From NCBI RefSeq assembly GCF_011682045.1, contig NZ_VVIW01000010.1:62001-126000 (forward strand): a stretch of 64,000 bases of DNA, written 5' to 3'. The notes under the pieces are model-generated. The model worked only from the letters and a program-made list of their open reading frames with translations, searched no databases and was not told the DNA's origin. Shown in pieces: positions 42,426 to 53,415 of the stretch. The stretch comes from Massilia aquatica. Its GTDB lineage: Bacteria > Pseudomonadota > Gammaproteobacteria > Burkholderiales > Burkholderiaceae_D. The position numbers and the translations under genes were made by a program. Positions within the stretch are counted from its first letter, which is position 1. Each line of letters opens with the position of its first letter.

Positions 42426-43322
42426 ATGGAAGCGCTGCTCTGGACCACCGCCATCGTGGTGGCAATCGCGCTCGGCATGAGCTATCCCGGCTGGCGCCTC
42501 AGGCGCGCGCTGGCCCAGCCGTTCCCGCCTGCCTGGCGCGATATTCTTGAACGTAATATCCCCATTTATCAGCGCATGCAGCCCGACCTGCAAGCGCAAT
42601 TGCAGCGCCTGGTGCAGCAATTCCTGTTCCAGAAAAAGTTTGTCGGCTGCGAAGGGCTGGAGGTGGACGACGAGATCCGCGTCACCATCGCCGGCCAGGC
42701 CTGCCTGCTGCTGCTGAACCGCTTTACCCGCGTGTACCGCAAGCTGCACACCATCCTGGTCTACCCGAGCGCCTTCCTGGTGCCGCGCAACCATGCCGAC
42801 GAGGCCGGCATCGTGCATCCGGCGCGCCAGGAACTGCTGGGCGAATCGTGGGTCGACGGCCGCGTCGTGTTGTCGTGGGACCACGTCCAGCGCGGCGCCG
42901 GCGACTGGACCGATGGCCAGAACGTGGTGCTGCACGAATTCGCCCACCAGCTCGACAGCGAGTCGGGCAGCAACAACGGCGCACCATTCCTCGGCCATCC
43001 GGGCAGCTACCGCAACTGGTCCGAGGTGCTCTTGCGCGACTTCAACAACCTGCGCCACGAAGCCATGTTTCATCGCCAGAGCGTGCTGGACCACTATGGC
43101 GCGGTCAGTCCCGCCGAGTTTTTCGCCGTCGCCACCGAAACCTTTTTCGAGAAGCCCTGGCAGCTGGCCGAACGCCACGCCGCGCTGTACGAGCAGTTCC
43201 AGCAATACTACCGGGTCGACCCGCGCGAATGGCTGGCGCCGCCCGTGCTGGCACCTGAACCTCGCTTCGATGAACCCGAGCCGCCGGCCTCCTACGGTAC
43301 CGTGTACGGCCAGTGGCGATGA
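42426..43322 (+). CDS. mtfA: MtfA-like zinc metallopeptidase
   Basis: 298 residues. HEFAHQLD (about residue 169) is the HExxH-like zinc site of MtfA, and EFFAVATETFFEKP gives the downstream Glu. In E. coli MtfA binds the Mlc repressor and has peptidase activity. N-terminal hydrophobic stretch (ALLWTTAIVVAIALGMSYPG) may anchor it. Confidence 0.92.
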   Translation: MEALLWTTAIVVAIALGMSYPGWRLRRALAQPFPPAWRDILERNIPIYQRMQPDLQAQLQRLVQQFLFQKKFVGCEGLEVDDEIRVTIAGQACLLLLNRFTRVYRKLHTILVYPSAFLVPRNHADEAGIVHPARQELLGESWVDGRVVLSWDHVQRGAGDWTDGQNVVLHEFAHQLDSESGSNNGAPFLGHPGSYRNWSEVLLRDFNNLRHEAMFHRQSVLDHYGAVSPAEFFAVATETFFEKPWQLAERHAALYEQFQQYYRVDPREWLAPPVLAPEPRFDEPEPPASYGTVYGQWR

Positions 43323-43384
43323 TGCTGGCGTATGCCTGAATACTCGGTCATAATCGCCTGAAGTACTTTCCCACGGGATTGATC

Positions 43385-44710
43385 ATGGCGATGCAGTTCG
43401 AGGAATTTGAATCCTTCGCGTCCGACACGCCGCCCGCACCGGTGCGCGCGCCGGGCGCCGACGCCGCCTCGCCGCTGGTGCGCCTGCAGTACCTGATCGA
43501 CAACACCCCGGCCATCATCTATTGCACCGTGCCCAGCGGTGACTTCAAGATGACCTTCGTCAGCAACAACGCCTACAACGTGCTCGGCTACCGGCCCGAA
43601 GACATGGTGGCCGATCCCAATTTCTGGTTCGATCATATTCATCCGGACGACGCGCCGGCCATCTTTTCCAGCTTGGCGCTGGTGTTCGTCGAGGGCCAGC
43701 GCGCCTACGAGTACCGCTTCCGCGCCGCCGACGGGGCCTACCTGTGGATGCACGACACCTTGCGCCTGATCCGCGACGAGCATGGCGCGCCGCTCGAAGT
43801 GATCGGCTCGCTTACCGACATCACGATCCGCAAGACCATGGAAGAAGCGCTGCACAGCAAGGGCCAGGAACAGCAGTTGCTGATCGGGCGTCTGCAGGAA
43901 GCGCAGAACCAGTTGTTGCAATCGGAAAAAATGGCCTCGATCGGCCAGCTGGCGGCCGGCATCGCGCACGAGATCAACAACCCGGTCGGCTTCGTCAATT
44001 CGAACATGGGTACCTTGCAGAAATACGTGGCGACCCTGTTCGGCGTGGTCAGCCAGTACGATGCCGCCATCGCCGCGCACAGCCCGCCGCCGGACCTGTC
44101 CAGCCGCATCGCCCAGATCGGCAAGAGCGCCGACCTGGCCTTCCTGCAGGATGACGCGACCGACCTGATCCGGGAGTCGATGGACGGGCTCAAGCGGGTC
44201 AAGGATATCGTCCAGGCGCTCAAGGATTTTTCGCATGTGGGCGAGAACGAGTGGCAGGTGGCCGACCTGCATCACGGGCTCGACAGCACCCTGAATATCG
44301 TCTCCAACGAGATCAAGTACAAGGCCACGGTCGAGAAGCACTACGGGCAGCTGCCGCCGGTGACCTGCCTGGCCTCGCAGCTGAACCAGGTGTTCATGAA
44401 CCTGCTGGTCAATGCCGGGCACGCAATCAAGGAGAAGGGCGTGATCACGATCCGCACCGGGGCCGAGGATGGCTGGGTGTGGGTGGCGATCGGCGACACC
44501 GGCTGCGGCATCGCGCAGGAACACCTGAACCGGATTTTCGAGCCGTTTTTCACCACCAAGCCGGTCGGCAGCGGGACCGGGCTGGGCTTGTCGCTGTCGT
44601 ACGGGATCGTGAACAAGCATGGCGGGCGGATCGACGTAGCGTCGGCGCCGGGGCAGGGGACCACGTTTACGGTGCGTTTGCCGGTGCTGCCGCCGGGGGC
44701 GGGGGGGTAA
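43385..44710 (+). CDS. PAS-domain sensor histidine kinase
   Basis: 441 residues. A PAS domain (LIDNTPAIIYCTVPSGDFKM...FDHIHPDDAPAI, with PAC tail YLWMHDTLRLIRDEHGAPLE), a short coiled coil, HisKA with the phospho-His in GIAHEINNPVGF, and HATPase_c (NLLVNAGHAIKE, GDTGCGI, FFTTKPVGSGTGLGLSLSYG). No membrane helix, so it senses inside the cell. It is closely similar to the kinase at 46815-48278 on the other strand; a response regulator may be shared. Confidence 0.9.
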   Translation: MAMQFEEFESFASDTPPAPVRAPGADAASPLVRLQYLIDNTPAIIYCTVPSGDFKMTFVSNNAYNVLGYRPEDMVADPNFWFDHIHPDDAPAIFSSLALVFVEGQRAYEYRFRAADGAYLWMHDTLRLIRDEHGAPLEVIGSLTDITIRKTMEEALHSKGQEQQLLIGRLQEAQNQLLQSEKMASIGQLAAGIAHEINNPVGFVNSNMGTLQKYVATLFGVVSQYDAAIAAHSPPPDLSSRIAQIGKSADLAFLQDDATDLIRESMDGLKRVKDIVQALKDFSHVGENEWQVADLHHGLDSTLNIVSNEIKYKATVEKHYGQLPPVTCLASQLNQVFMNLLVNAGHAIKEKGVITIRTGAEDGWVWVAIGDTGCGIAQEHLNRIFEPFFTTKPVGSGTGLGLSLSYGIVNKHGGRIDVASAPGQGTTFTVRLPVLPPGAGG

Positions 44711-44801
44711 GGGTAGCCACAGGCTGGATTGTTCGCGGTCCTTCTGGAATCCATTGTAACGATAGCGCTAAAACCGTCTTTCCCGGCCTCGGCGGCCCCT
44801 T

Positions 44802-44897
44802 GGCGGGAATCCATCGCACCTACGCGAATCGACGGTGCTATGGATTCCCGCCTGCGCGGGAACGACGAGCTAGTGGCCGGGAACGACGAGCTAGTGG
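44802..44897. repeat. REP-like palindrome with 19-bp direct repeats
   Basis: GGCGGGAATCCAT-x-GCACC at 44802-44820 and its complement at 44834-44852 form a long hairpin; TCCCGCC-TGC-GCGGGA follows at once. GGGAACGACGAGCTAGTGG is then repeated at 44858-44876 and 44879-44897. The GGATTCCCGCCTGCGCGGGAA core is a dispersed repeat type known in many proteobacteria. Confidence 0.75.
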
Positions 44898-44957
44898 TCG
44901 GAAACAATGCTCGCGGTGAGAGAACCACGGCGATTGCCGAAGGTCGGCTGCCCCAGC

Positions 44958-45485
44958 TTACATAATAATCTCCCCGTTCGGCCCCCACTTCACCTTGAGC
45001 AGCCCCGGTTCCTCTTCCTCCATCTGGCGGATCGCCAGTTCCTCGCGGGTCATGGTGCCGTCCTGCACCCGTTGCCGGTCCGCCAGCCGATGCTGTTCGT
45101 GCAGCGTGTCGCGGTATTCCAGCGCGAGCCGGATGTTCTCGCGCAGATCGCCCACCTGCCATGGCTTCGGAATGAAGCGGAACACCTGCGCCTCGTTAAT
45201 CGCGCTCATCACCGTCTCGAACTCGGTCGAGGCCGACAAAATCATGCGCACCGTGTCGGGCGCCACCTCCATGATCGCGTGCAAGAACTCCACGCCGGTC
45301 ATCTGCGGCATGCGGTAGTCCGAAATGACCACGTCGAACGTCACCTCGGCGCAGCGCGTGAGCGCGTCGAACGGATCGCTGAAGGTCTCGATCTGCAGAT
45401 CGGGAATGTCCAGGTGCTGGCGCATCGCCCGCACCAGCGCATTGAGCACATTGACTTCATCGTCAACCAATAATATGCGGCGCAT
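44958..45485 (-). CDS. Single-domain response regulator
   Basis: 175 residues. A receiver domain (ILLVDDEVNVLNAL, phospho-acceptor Asp56 in DVVISDYRMP, Lys107 in FIPKPW) and an approximately 50-residue charged C-terminal tail with no output domain. Last gene of the six-gene signalling operon, 1 bp after the HD-GYP gene. Confidence 0.9.
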   Translation of the reverse strand: MRRILLVDDEVNVLNALVRAMRQHLDIPDLQIETFSDPFDALTRCAEVTFDVVISDYRMPQMTGVEFLHAIMEVAPDTVRMILSASTEFETVMSAINEAQVFRFIPKPWQVGDLRENIRLALEYRDTLHEQHRLADRQRVQDGTMTREELAIRQMEEEEPGLLKVKWGPNGEIIM

Positions 45486-45486
45486 C

Positions 45487-46814
45487 TCAAGCCCCCTTCA
45501 CCGGTAAAGGCCAGACCCAGATATTCAGGCGGACCTCGTTCTTGTTCTCGAAATCCTGCACCTGCTGGATCATGCGTTCATCGAGCACATGGTCGGCCGA
45601 GAGCAGCATGAAGCCCTCCGGACTGACCAGGTCGCGCGACAGGGTCATGCCCGGGGCCAGGTACTTGGCCATGGTGGCCAGGTCCTTGACCTTTTCCATC
45701 TTGTCGCCATCCATCAGCGCCCGGAACGCCGCCACCACGTTCGGGTCGTAGCGCTTGCCCACCGCGTCGTAGATGATCTGCTTGGCGTCGGGCACCAGCA
45801 CGCGGCGCTGGATCAGGGCGCCGATCTGCAGATTGTCGTAGTCCGAGGCCAGCGCCAGGATGCGCGCGCCGAGCGGAATCAGGGGCCCGGCCACGCCGTC
45901 CGGAAAGCCGCCGCCGTCGAAACGCTCCATCTGCGCGCGCAGCAGGGCCGCCACGCCCTGCAAGTCTTCCAGCGGCATCAGGAGCTGTTCGGCGCGCAGC
46001 GGATGCTTGCGGAACACGCCCAGCATGTCGCCGGCCAGCGAATTGACCGGCGTGGCCAGCAAGTCGTCCGTGAAACCGATCTTGCCGATGTCGTGCAGCA
46101 GCGCGGCAATGAACACTTCCTGGGTCGCGTTGCTGTCGAGGCCGAGCTTGACGGCGAGGCGCCGCGCCAGGTCCGCCACCCGGCGCGAATGCCCGGCCAG
46201 GTTGCCGCCGCGCATTTCGATCATGCTCGACAGGATCTTGATGGTGGTGATGAAATTGCTCTTGAGCTTTTTGTTGGTCTCTAAAATGGTGTCGCGCGAG
46301 TTGCGCAGCTCTTCGGTGCGGATCTCGACCTTCGCTTCCAGGCTCAGGTTGAGGGTTTTGAGTTCCTCGTTCTGGCGCACGGTCAACACTTCCAGGCGCG
46401 CCTTTTCCTGCTCCAGGGCACGGCGTTCGAGGGCGTGGCGCACCACCAGGCAAATATCGGTGTCGTCCCACGGCTTGGTGATGTAGCGGTAGATTTCGCC
46501 GCGGTTGATCGCCGCCAGGATCGAGGACACATCCGAGTAGCCGGTCAGCAGCAGGCGCACGGTGTCGGGCCAGCGCTCGCGCACGTGTTCCAGGAAGCGG
46601 GCGCCGTCCATTTCGGGCATGCGCATGTCGGAAATGACCAGGTCGACTTTTTCCTGTTCCAGGATGGCCAGGCCGGCCGCGCCGCTCTCGGCCACCAGCA
46701 CCCGGTAGCCTTCCGGGCGGAACAGGCGGCGCAGAGCCGAGAGGATGTTCGGTTCGTCGTCAACGCACAGCACGGTGGCCGGGGGTGGGGCGGTATCGTC
46801 GGTCAGGGGCTCTG

Positions 46815-46818
<4 letters not shown>
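45487..46818 (-). CDS. Receiver / HD-GYP-like cyclic-di-GMP phosphodiesterase
   Basis: 443 residues. N-terminal receiver (VLCVDDEPNILSALRR, acceptor Asp in LVISDMRMPEMDGA), coiled coil, then an HD-GYP-type domain: GHSRRVADLARRL, LLHDIGKIGF, KHPLRAEQL and DGGGFPDG. The usual HHE before DGxGYP reads QME, and GYP is GFP, so one conserved metal-binding His is missing and catalytic activity may be reduced. Overlaps the upstream kinase by 4 bp (ATGA). Confidence 0.88.
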
Positions 46819-48278
<1,460 letters not shown>

Positions 48279-48307
48279 CTTGATCGGCCTCCATGGCACT
48301 GGTCGGA

Positions 48308-49171
48308 CTAGCTAACGAGAATCTTGCACATGTCGACAAAGGTCGACTCGGTATCGCGGAACAGCTTGGCGCAGTCGGCTTCGCTCAGCGCCAGGGTCAC
48401 CCACAGCGCCTGCGGCATCGGCGGTGCCAGGTCGTCTTCCTCGCCCGACAGATCGAGGGCGTGGGCGATGATATTGGCGGCGTGCACCAGCAGCGGCAGG
48501 GTCGGCGTGCCGGTCGCGCCGAGCTGGTGGTGGCAGGCCACCGCTTCCTGCATGTCGGCCGGGAACTTCCAGTAAGCCGCTAGGGCCGCGCCGGCGGCGG
48601 CATGGTCGATCCCGATCACGGCCCGCTCGGCTTCGATGATGTAGCAATCGTGCTCCTTGCGGTAGGCCAGCATGGCCGCGTATTCGGCCGGAAAGCGGGT
48701 GGCCAGCACCAAGGTGCCGATATCGTGCAGCAGGCCGGCCGTAAACGCCGTCTCGGGATTGAGTTTCAGGTGCACCGCCAGCAGCTTGGCGCACACGGCG
48801 GTGGCCACCGAATGGCGCCAGAAGGCCTGCAAATTGACCCCGCCGGCCGCGTTGGACGGAAAACTGCTGGTCACCGCGCACGCCGTCACCAGGGTGCGGA
48901 TGCTGTGAAAGCCGAGCACCGCGATGGCCTGGTGGATGGTGGTGACCTTGGACGACATGCCGTAGAACGAGGAGTTCGCCAGGCGCAGGGTCTTGGCGGT
49001 GAGCGACTGGTCGAGCGCGATCTTGCCGCCCAGGACGTGCACATCGATGTCTTCCTGGTCCATCGACGAGAGCAGCTCGACCACCACCGCCGACAGCGAG
49101 GGCAGGTCGCGGATGCGCTTGACGACATCGTCGAGCGAGGTGGGCGTGGTGGGCATGGTGGCGGGCATCAT
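48308..49171 (-). CDS. HDOD-domain protein
   Basis: 287 residues. The HDOD signature is clear: IALDQSLTAKTLRLANSSFY, GFHSIRTLVTACAV, TAGLLHDIGTLVLA. HDOD proteins are non-catalytic or poorly catalytic relatives of HD phosphohydrolases that act in signalling. Starts with an ATGA overlap on the previous gene. Confidence 0.9.
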   Translation of the reverse strand: MMPATMPTTPTSLDDVVKRIRDLPSLSAVVVELLSSMDQEDIDVHVLGGKIALDQSLTAKTLRLANSSFYGMSSKVTTIHQAIAVLGFHSIRTLVTACAVTSSFPSNAAGGVNLQAFWRHSVATAVCAKLLAVHLKLNPETAFTAGLLHDIGTLVLATRFPAEYAAMLAYRKEHDCYIIEAERAVIGIDHAAAGAALAAYWKFPADMQEAVACHHQLGATGTPTLPLLVHAANIIAHALDLSGEEDDLAPPMPQALWVTLALSEADCAKLFRDTESTFVDMCKILVS

Positions 49172-49518
49172 GCGCTCGCGCGGTAGGCCAGCAGGCGTTC
49201 GAGCAGCAGCGCGCTGGCGCCGCCGGCATTGCCGGCCGCGCCGTTCAGGCAGCGCCGGAACAGGTGCTGCAGGCGCGCGCACTGGCGCTCGCGTTCGGCC
49301 TGCAAGGCCGCCGCGTCGAGTGCGGCGTCTGCCGAGTCGAGCGCGCCGACCACCTGCAGGCGCTCGATGCCGCGTCGCCGCAGCGAGGCCAATGAGGCGG
49401 CGCCGAGGGTGGCGCCGGCCGGCAGCAGGACGGCGCCGCCGGCGTCGCGCAGGTCGCAGGCCAGCACCATGCCTTCGCTGGCCTCGTCGATGCCGATGCT
49501 TTCTTCAATCGTGCTCAT
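49168..49518 (-). CDS. Small protein of the signalling operon
   Basis: 116 residues (MSTIEESIGIDEASEGMVLA...). VLACDLRDAGGAVLLPAGATLGAASLASLRRRGIERLQVV resembles the short beta-rich modules often seen before HD-GYP domains. Overlaps both neighbours by 4 bp (ATGA), which proves tight translational coupling. Confidence 0.75.
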   Translation of the reverse strand: MSTIEESIGIDEASEGMVLACDLRDAGGAVLLPAGATLGAASLASLRRRGIERLQVVGALDSADAALDAAALQAERERQCARLQHLFRRCLNGAAGNAGGASALLLERLLAYRASA

Positions 49519-52043
49519 GCTGTTTCCTCGCACACGCTAATGGTGATCAGGCTGCCGCGCGACTGCGAGTTCGCGCCCATGGGATGGGCCACCACCTGAA
49601 AGCAGCGTCCGTCGATGTCGACCTGGTGGCTGCCGCTGGGGGCCAGGCCGTCTGGAAACAGTTCGGGCAACACGATCTGCGCCTCATTGCCGAGTATGGC
49701 ACCATTCTGGCGGAACATGCGCTCGGCTGCGTCGTTCACGAACGCCACCATGCCCTCGTCGTCCAGGCCGATCACCGCCAGCGGCACGAACTGGAGCAGC
49801 TCGCGCGCCACGTTCAGGCTGATTTCATCGCGCGTGATCTGCTGCTGCTTCTGGCGCAGCACGTCTTCCATGCGCCGGTTGGCCGCCGCCAGCTCGTGGT
49901 TGGCGGTGCGCAGCTCCAGGTTCAGGCGTTCGTTGTCGTTGGCGATTTCCTTGAGGCGGAACGCTTCGGCGATGTGGGTGCGCAGCTGGTCGTCGTCCCA
50001 CGGCTTGGTGAGGAACTTGAAGATCGCGCCCTCGTTGACGGCGTCGGTCACCGATTGCAGCTCGGTGTAACCGGAGAGCATGATGCGGATCGTGTCCGGA
50101 TACAGGTTCTTGGCCGCGCGCAAAAAATCGGCGCCGATCATGCCCGGCATGCGCTGGTCCGAGACGATCACGTCGACCTCGTTGGCGGCCAGCACATCGA
50201 GCCCTTCCTGGCCGCTGTTGGCCGACAGGATCTGGTAGCCGTCGCGCCGCAGCAGGCGTTTCAGGGCCGAGACGATGTTTTGTTCGTCGTCCACCAGCAG
50301 CAGGGTGCGCGGCTGCTTCTGGATGCGCAGCAGGTGCGGCGGCAGCGCATGGCGCGCGGCCAGCATGTCGGCCACCTGGTCGCGGTCGCACGGCTTGCTG
50401 AAGAACCAGCCCTGGATCTGGTCGCACATATTGCGCCGCAAAAAGTCGCACTGGGCTTCCGTTTCCACGCCCTCGGCCGCCACTTCGATGCCCAGGTGAT
50501 GGGCCATCGAGATGATGGTCTTGACCAGGGCCGCGTCGTCGGCGCCGGTGACGATATTGCCGGTCAGGCCGCAGTCGATCTTGACCAGGTCGAGCGGGAA
50601 ACGCTTGAGGTGGTTCAGCGAAGAGTAGCCGGTGCCGAAGTCGTCCAGGGTCAGGCCGACTCCCAGCGCCTTCAACTGGGCCAGGGTGGCGTCGCTGGCG
50701 AGCGGGTCCTGCATCAGGGCCGCTTCGGTGATTTCGAGCGAGAGCTGGGCCGGCGCAATGCCCGAGGATGCAAGCGCGTCGGCCACCGCCTGGGGCAGGG
50801 CGGCGTCGCGGAACTGCTTGGGCGAGATATTGATTGCCACCCGCACCGGCGCCAGGCCGGCGCTGCGCCAGGCCGCCATGTCTTCCATGGCGCGGTGCAG
50901 GCTCCAGTAGCCGAGCGCGATGGTCAGGCCGGCCGCCTCGGCCAGCGGAATGAAGCGCCCGGCGGGAATCAGGCCCATCACCGGGTGCTGCCAGCGCACC
51001 AGCGCTTCGAGCGCGCAGATGGCGCCGGCTTGCAGGTCGCCCAAGGGCTGGTACTGCAGTTGCAGCTGGCCTTCGATCAGGGCGATGCGCAGCGCCGCTT
51101 CCATCTGGGCCCGCTCGGCGGTGCGCTGGTTCATCTCGGCGGCGAAAAAGCGCAGCTGGTTGCCGCCCAGCCCGCGCGCGTGCGAGAGCGCCATGTCGGC
51201 GTAGCGCAGCAGGGTCACGCCATCGTCGGCGTCCTGCGGATAGCGGGCGATGCCGATGCTGCAGCCGGCGTGCAGGCTCTGGCCGATCACCGGGAACGGG
51301 GCGCCGATCACGCGCACGATGTGCTCGCACACGGCATGCACCTGGGCGCTGTCGGCCACGTCGGCCAGCACCAGCACGAACTCGTTGCCGCCGTGGCGCG
51401 ACAGGGTGTCTTGCGCCCGCATGCAGGCCTGTACCCGCATCGCCACGCTGATCAGGAGCTGGTCGGCGGCCACGTAGCCGAGGCTTTCGCTGACCAGGTT
51501 GAAGCCGTCGAGCGCCAGGCACAGCACGGCAACCCCGCCGCCCGTGGCCTGCGCCTGCGCCATGGCCGCTTGCAGGCGTTCGTTGAACAGGGCGCGGTTG
51601 GCCAGGCCGGTGAGCGCGTCGTGGGTCGACAGGTGGGCCAGCAAGGCCTGCTGCTCGTACAGTTCGGTCACATCGTCGACCACGCACACCAGCTGGCGCG
51701 GCGCGTCGGGCCCGGCCGGCGCCACGCTGATGGTCCAGCGGCACAGCGGGGCGCAGACGCCGGCGCGCAGCAACAGCGACTCGGTGGCGCCGCCGGCGGC
51801 GGCGGTGCGCAGGGCGGCGGCCAGGGGATTGTCGGGCTCGTTACCGCCCAGCAGCAGCGCGCTGGCGCCGACCAGCCCGGCTTCGGTGCTGTGGTGCAGG
51901 CGGCAAAAAGCCGGGTTGACGGCGAGGATGGGCAAGCCGGCCGCGCCGGCGTCGACCAGCAGCACGCCATTGGCGCAGGCGGCCCAGGCGGCCGCGGCGG
52001 CGCCGGCAAGCGGTCGGGAGGAATGCGCGGTATCGACTTCCAT
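49515..52043 (-). CDS. GGDEF(degenerate)-EAL-receiver-PAS multidomain protein
   Basis: 842 residues. Order: PAS-like N-terminus, GGDEF-type domain (HDALTGLANRALFNERLQA; signature reads GGNEF, so cyclase activity is doubtful), EAL domain with intact residues (EALVRW, INISPKQF, LEITEAAL, DDFGTGYSSL, VKIDCGL, EGVETEAQ, QGWFFSKP), a receiver (LLLVDDEQNIVSALKR, SDQRMPGM) and a C-terminal PAS-like part. It probably degrades cyclic-di-GMP, with the degenerate GGDEF perhaps binding GTP as regulator. Start ATG 52043 is tentative; 52106 is possible. First gene of the operon. Confidence 0.88.
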   Translation of the reverse strand: MEVDTAHSSRPLAGAAAAAWAACANGVLLVDAGAAGLPILAVNPAFCRLHHSTEAGLVGASALLLGGNEPDNPLAAALRTAAAGGATESLLLRAGVCAPLCRWTISVAPAGPDAPRQLVCVVDDVTELYEQQALLAHLSTHDALTGLANRALFNERLQAAMAQAQATGGGVAVLCLALDGFNLVSESLGYVAADQLLISVAMRVQACMRAQDTLSRHGGNEFVLVLADVADSAQVHAVCEHIVRVIGAPFPVIGQSLHAGCSIGIARYPQDADDGVTLLRYADMALSHARGLGGNQLRFFAAEMNQRTAERAQMEAALRIALIEGQLQLQYQPLGDLQAGAICALEALVRWQHPVMGLIPAGRFIPLAEAAGLTIALGYWSLHRAMEDMAAWRSAGLAPVRVAINISPKQFRDAALPQAVADALASSGIAPAQLSLEITEAALMQDPLASDATLAQLKALGVGLTLDDFGTGYSSLNHLKRFPLDLVKIDCGLTGNIVTGADDAALVKTIISMAHHLGIEVAAEGVETEAQCDFLRRNMCDQIQGWFFSKPCDRDQVADMLAARHALPPHLLRIQKQPRTLLLVDDEQNIVSALKRLLRRDGYQILSANSGQEGLDVLAANEVDVIVSDQRMPGMIGADFLRAAKNLYPDTIRIMLSGYTELQSVTDAVNEGAIFKFLTKPWDDDQLRTHIAEAFRLKEIANDNERLNLELRTANHELAAANRRMEDVLRQKQQQITRDEISLNVARELLQFVPLAVIGLDDEGMVAFVNDAAERMFRQNGAILGNEAQIVLPELFPDGLAPSGSHQVDIDGRCFQVVAHPMGANSQSRGSLITISVCEETA

Positions 52044-52181
52044 CAGCGTCTTTCGGTGAAAAATGCGAGCGTTCTGGCCGTGCGAAGGCCGCCGGGGAAG
52101 CGGCATGCCTTCGATTTATTATACGGAGAAATATTTACAGAGCGGAAGCGAAGATTTCTTTTTGTTGCTCTGTGGCCTTAG

Positions 52182-52223
52182 GTGCGTTTGCGTACAGAAT
52201 AAATGGCGGCTTGGGTGCATGCT
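52182..52223 (+). promoter_or_regulatory. GTDCG-N4-CGHAC site and -10 for the 52253 gene
   Basis: Palindrome GTGCGTTTGCGTAC at 52182-52195, 22-bp spacer, -10-like CATGCT at 52218-52223 on the plus strand; the start codon follows after a predicted leader of about 22 nt with GGAGGAG. Confidence 0.7.
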
Positions 52224-52252
52224 GGGCCATCATTAATGCAGGAGGAGTTAGC

Positions 52253-52810
52253 ATGTCTACAATCGTTGCAGGTCACTTTCAGCTTCAGGACGAAGTTGAC
52301 AACGCGCGTCGCGAACTGGTACGCGCCGGTTTTTCAGAGGACCGCATCTCGGCCTTTTTCCTTAACCAGCCGGGCCAGCATGACCAGACCGCCATCGGCG
52401 GCGACAATATGCAGTCGCCCGGCGCCAAGGAAACCCCGGAAGGCGTGATGGCGGGCGCCGCCACCGGCGGCGCCATCGGCGTGGCGGTCGGCGCGGCCAC
52501 CTCGGTCGTGACCGGTCCGGTCGGCCCCATCGTCGGCGGCCTGGTCGGGGCGCACGTCGGCTCGCTGTTCAGTTTGTCGAAAATGAAGGATGCCGGCGAG
52601 GGCGAAGAAGGCAGCAGCGAAAACCGCTACGTGCCGCGCCAGTCGGGCATGCTGATCGCGGTCGCGGCCGACCAGCCGGAAGACGAGACGCGCGCCATCG
52701 ACGTGCTGCGCCGCCTCGGCGGCCACCATATCGAACGTGCCAAGGGCACCATCGTCGGGGGCGACTGGACCGATTTCGATCCGCTCAGTTTGCCGGTGCT
52801 GGTGCAGTAA
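52253..52810 (+). CDS. General-stress-type membrane protein with glycine zipper
   Basis: 185 residues. An N-terminal fold (IVAGHFQLQDEVDNARRELV) like the flavin/heat-induced stress 17-18 kDa proteins, a glycine-zipper segment (GAATGGAIGVAVGAATSVVT, GLVGAHVGSLF), and a C-terminal part (GMLIAVAADQPEDETRAIDV). It belongs to the palindrome-controlled set. The order suggests the small subunit-like stress protein that bridges the membrane. Confidence 0.75.
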   Translation: MSTIVAGHFQLQDEVDNARRELVRAGFSEDRISAFFLNQPGQHDQTAIGGDNMQSPGAKETPEGVMAGAATGGAIGVAVGAATSVVTGPVGPIVGGLVGAHVGSLFSLSKMKDAGEGEEGSSENRYVPRQSGMLIAVAADQPEDETRAIDVLRRLGGHHIERAKGTIVGGDWTDFDPLSLPVLVQ

Positions 52811-52832
52811 GCTAAGTAACAAGGTTTGGCAG

Positions 52833-52863
52833 CGCGCCGCCCCGCCTTGCGCCGGGCGGCGCG
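52833..52863 (+). terminator. GC-rich hairpin after the stress gene
   Basis: 10-bp arms CGCGCCGCCC/GGGCGGCGCG with an 11-nt loop, 23 bp past the stop; weak T-run (TTCTCGGTT). Confidence 0.65.
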
Positions 52864-53022
52864 TTCTCGGTTGGATGCCTGATTCATCGCGCCTGCAACA
52901 GCGCTCAGATAGTGCTTCCCATCACCGGCTTTTTGGGTATTATGCTCTTTACATAGTGCATCCGTACCAGTCCAGCCGGGGCATCCGCGCCGGTGACTGC
53001 GTGCCTCCGGGAGGACGCGACC

Positions 53023-53406
53023 ATGACCCAAGCCTGGCTCACCCTGACGAGCATGGACGGACGCGACATCGCCGCGCCCACCGAGGCGCAGCTGGCGGCG
53101 GTCCTCGCCGAACTGTACGCGCCGCTGTACCAAGACAAGGGCAAAGGCAAGGCCAAGAGAGCGCCCGGCGCCGCGCCCGAACCGGCCAGCGCTGCGCTGC
53201 GCTTCGGCTACGACGACGGCCTCATGTATGTGATCGAGGTGAGCAGCGGCGGCCAGATCCGCTTCGAAGAATGGTCCGACCGCGACTGCGAACTGGCGCT
53301 GGCGCCGCCGCGCCGCATGCGCGCCGACCTGCCCCTGGCCCAGCAGCTGTGGGCCTTGATGGCGCGCCGCCAGGTCTCGCGCATCCGCGAGCTCGACTGG
53401 CATTGA
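53023..53406 (+). CDS. Small hypothetical protein
   Basis: 127 residues (MTQAWLTLTSMDGRDIAAPT...), soluble, with a Lys/Ala-rich insert (DKGKGKAKRAPGA) and a domain ending FEEWSDRDCELALAPP. No family recognised. GGAGG precedes the ATG at 53023. Convergent with the Usp gene, 10 bp apart. Confidence 0.6.
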   Translation: MTQAWLTLTSMDGRDIAAPTEAQLAAVLAELYAPLYQDKGKGKAKRAPGAAPEPASAALRFGYDDGLMYVIEVSSGGQIRFEEWSDRDCELALAPPRRMRADLPLAQQLWALMARRQVSRIRELDWH

Positions 53407-53415
53407 AGCCTGGAA

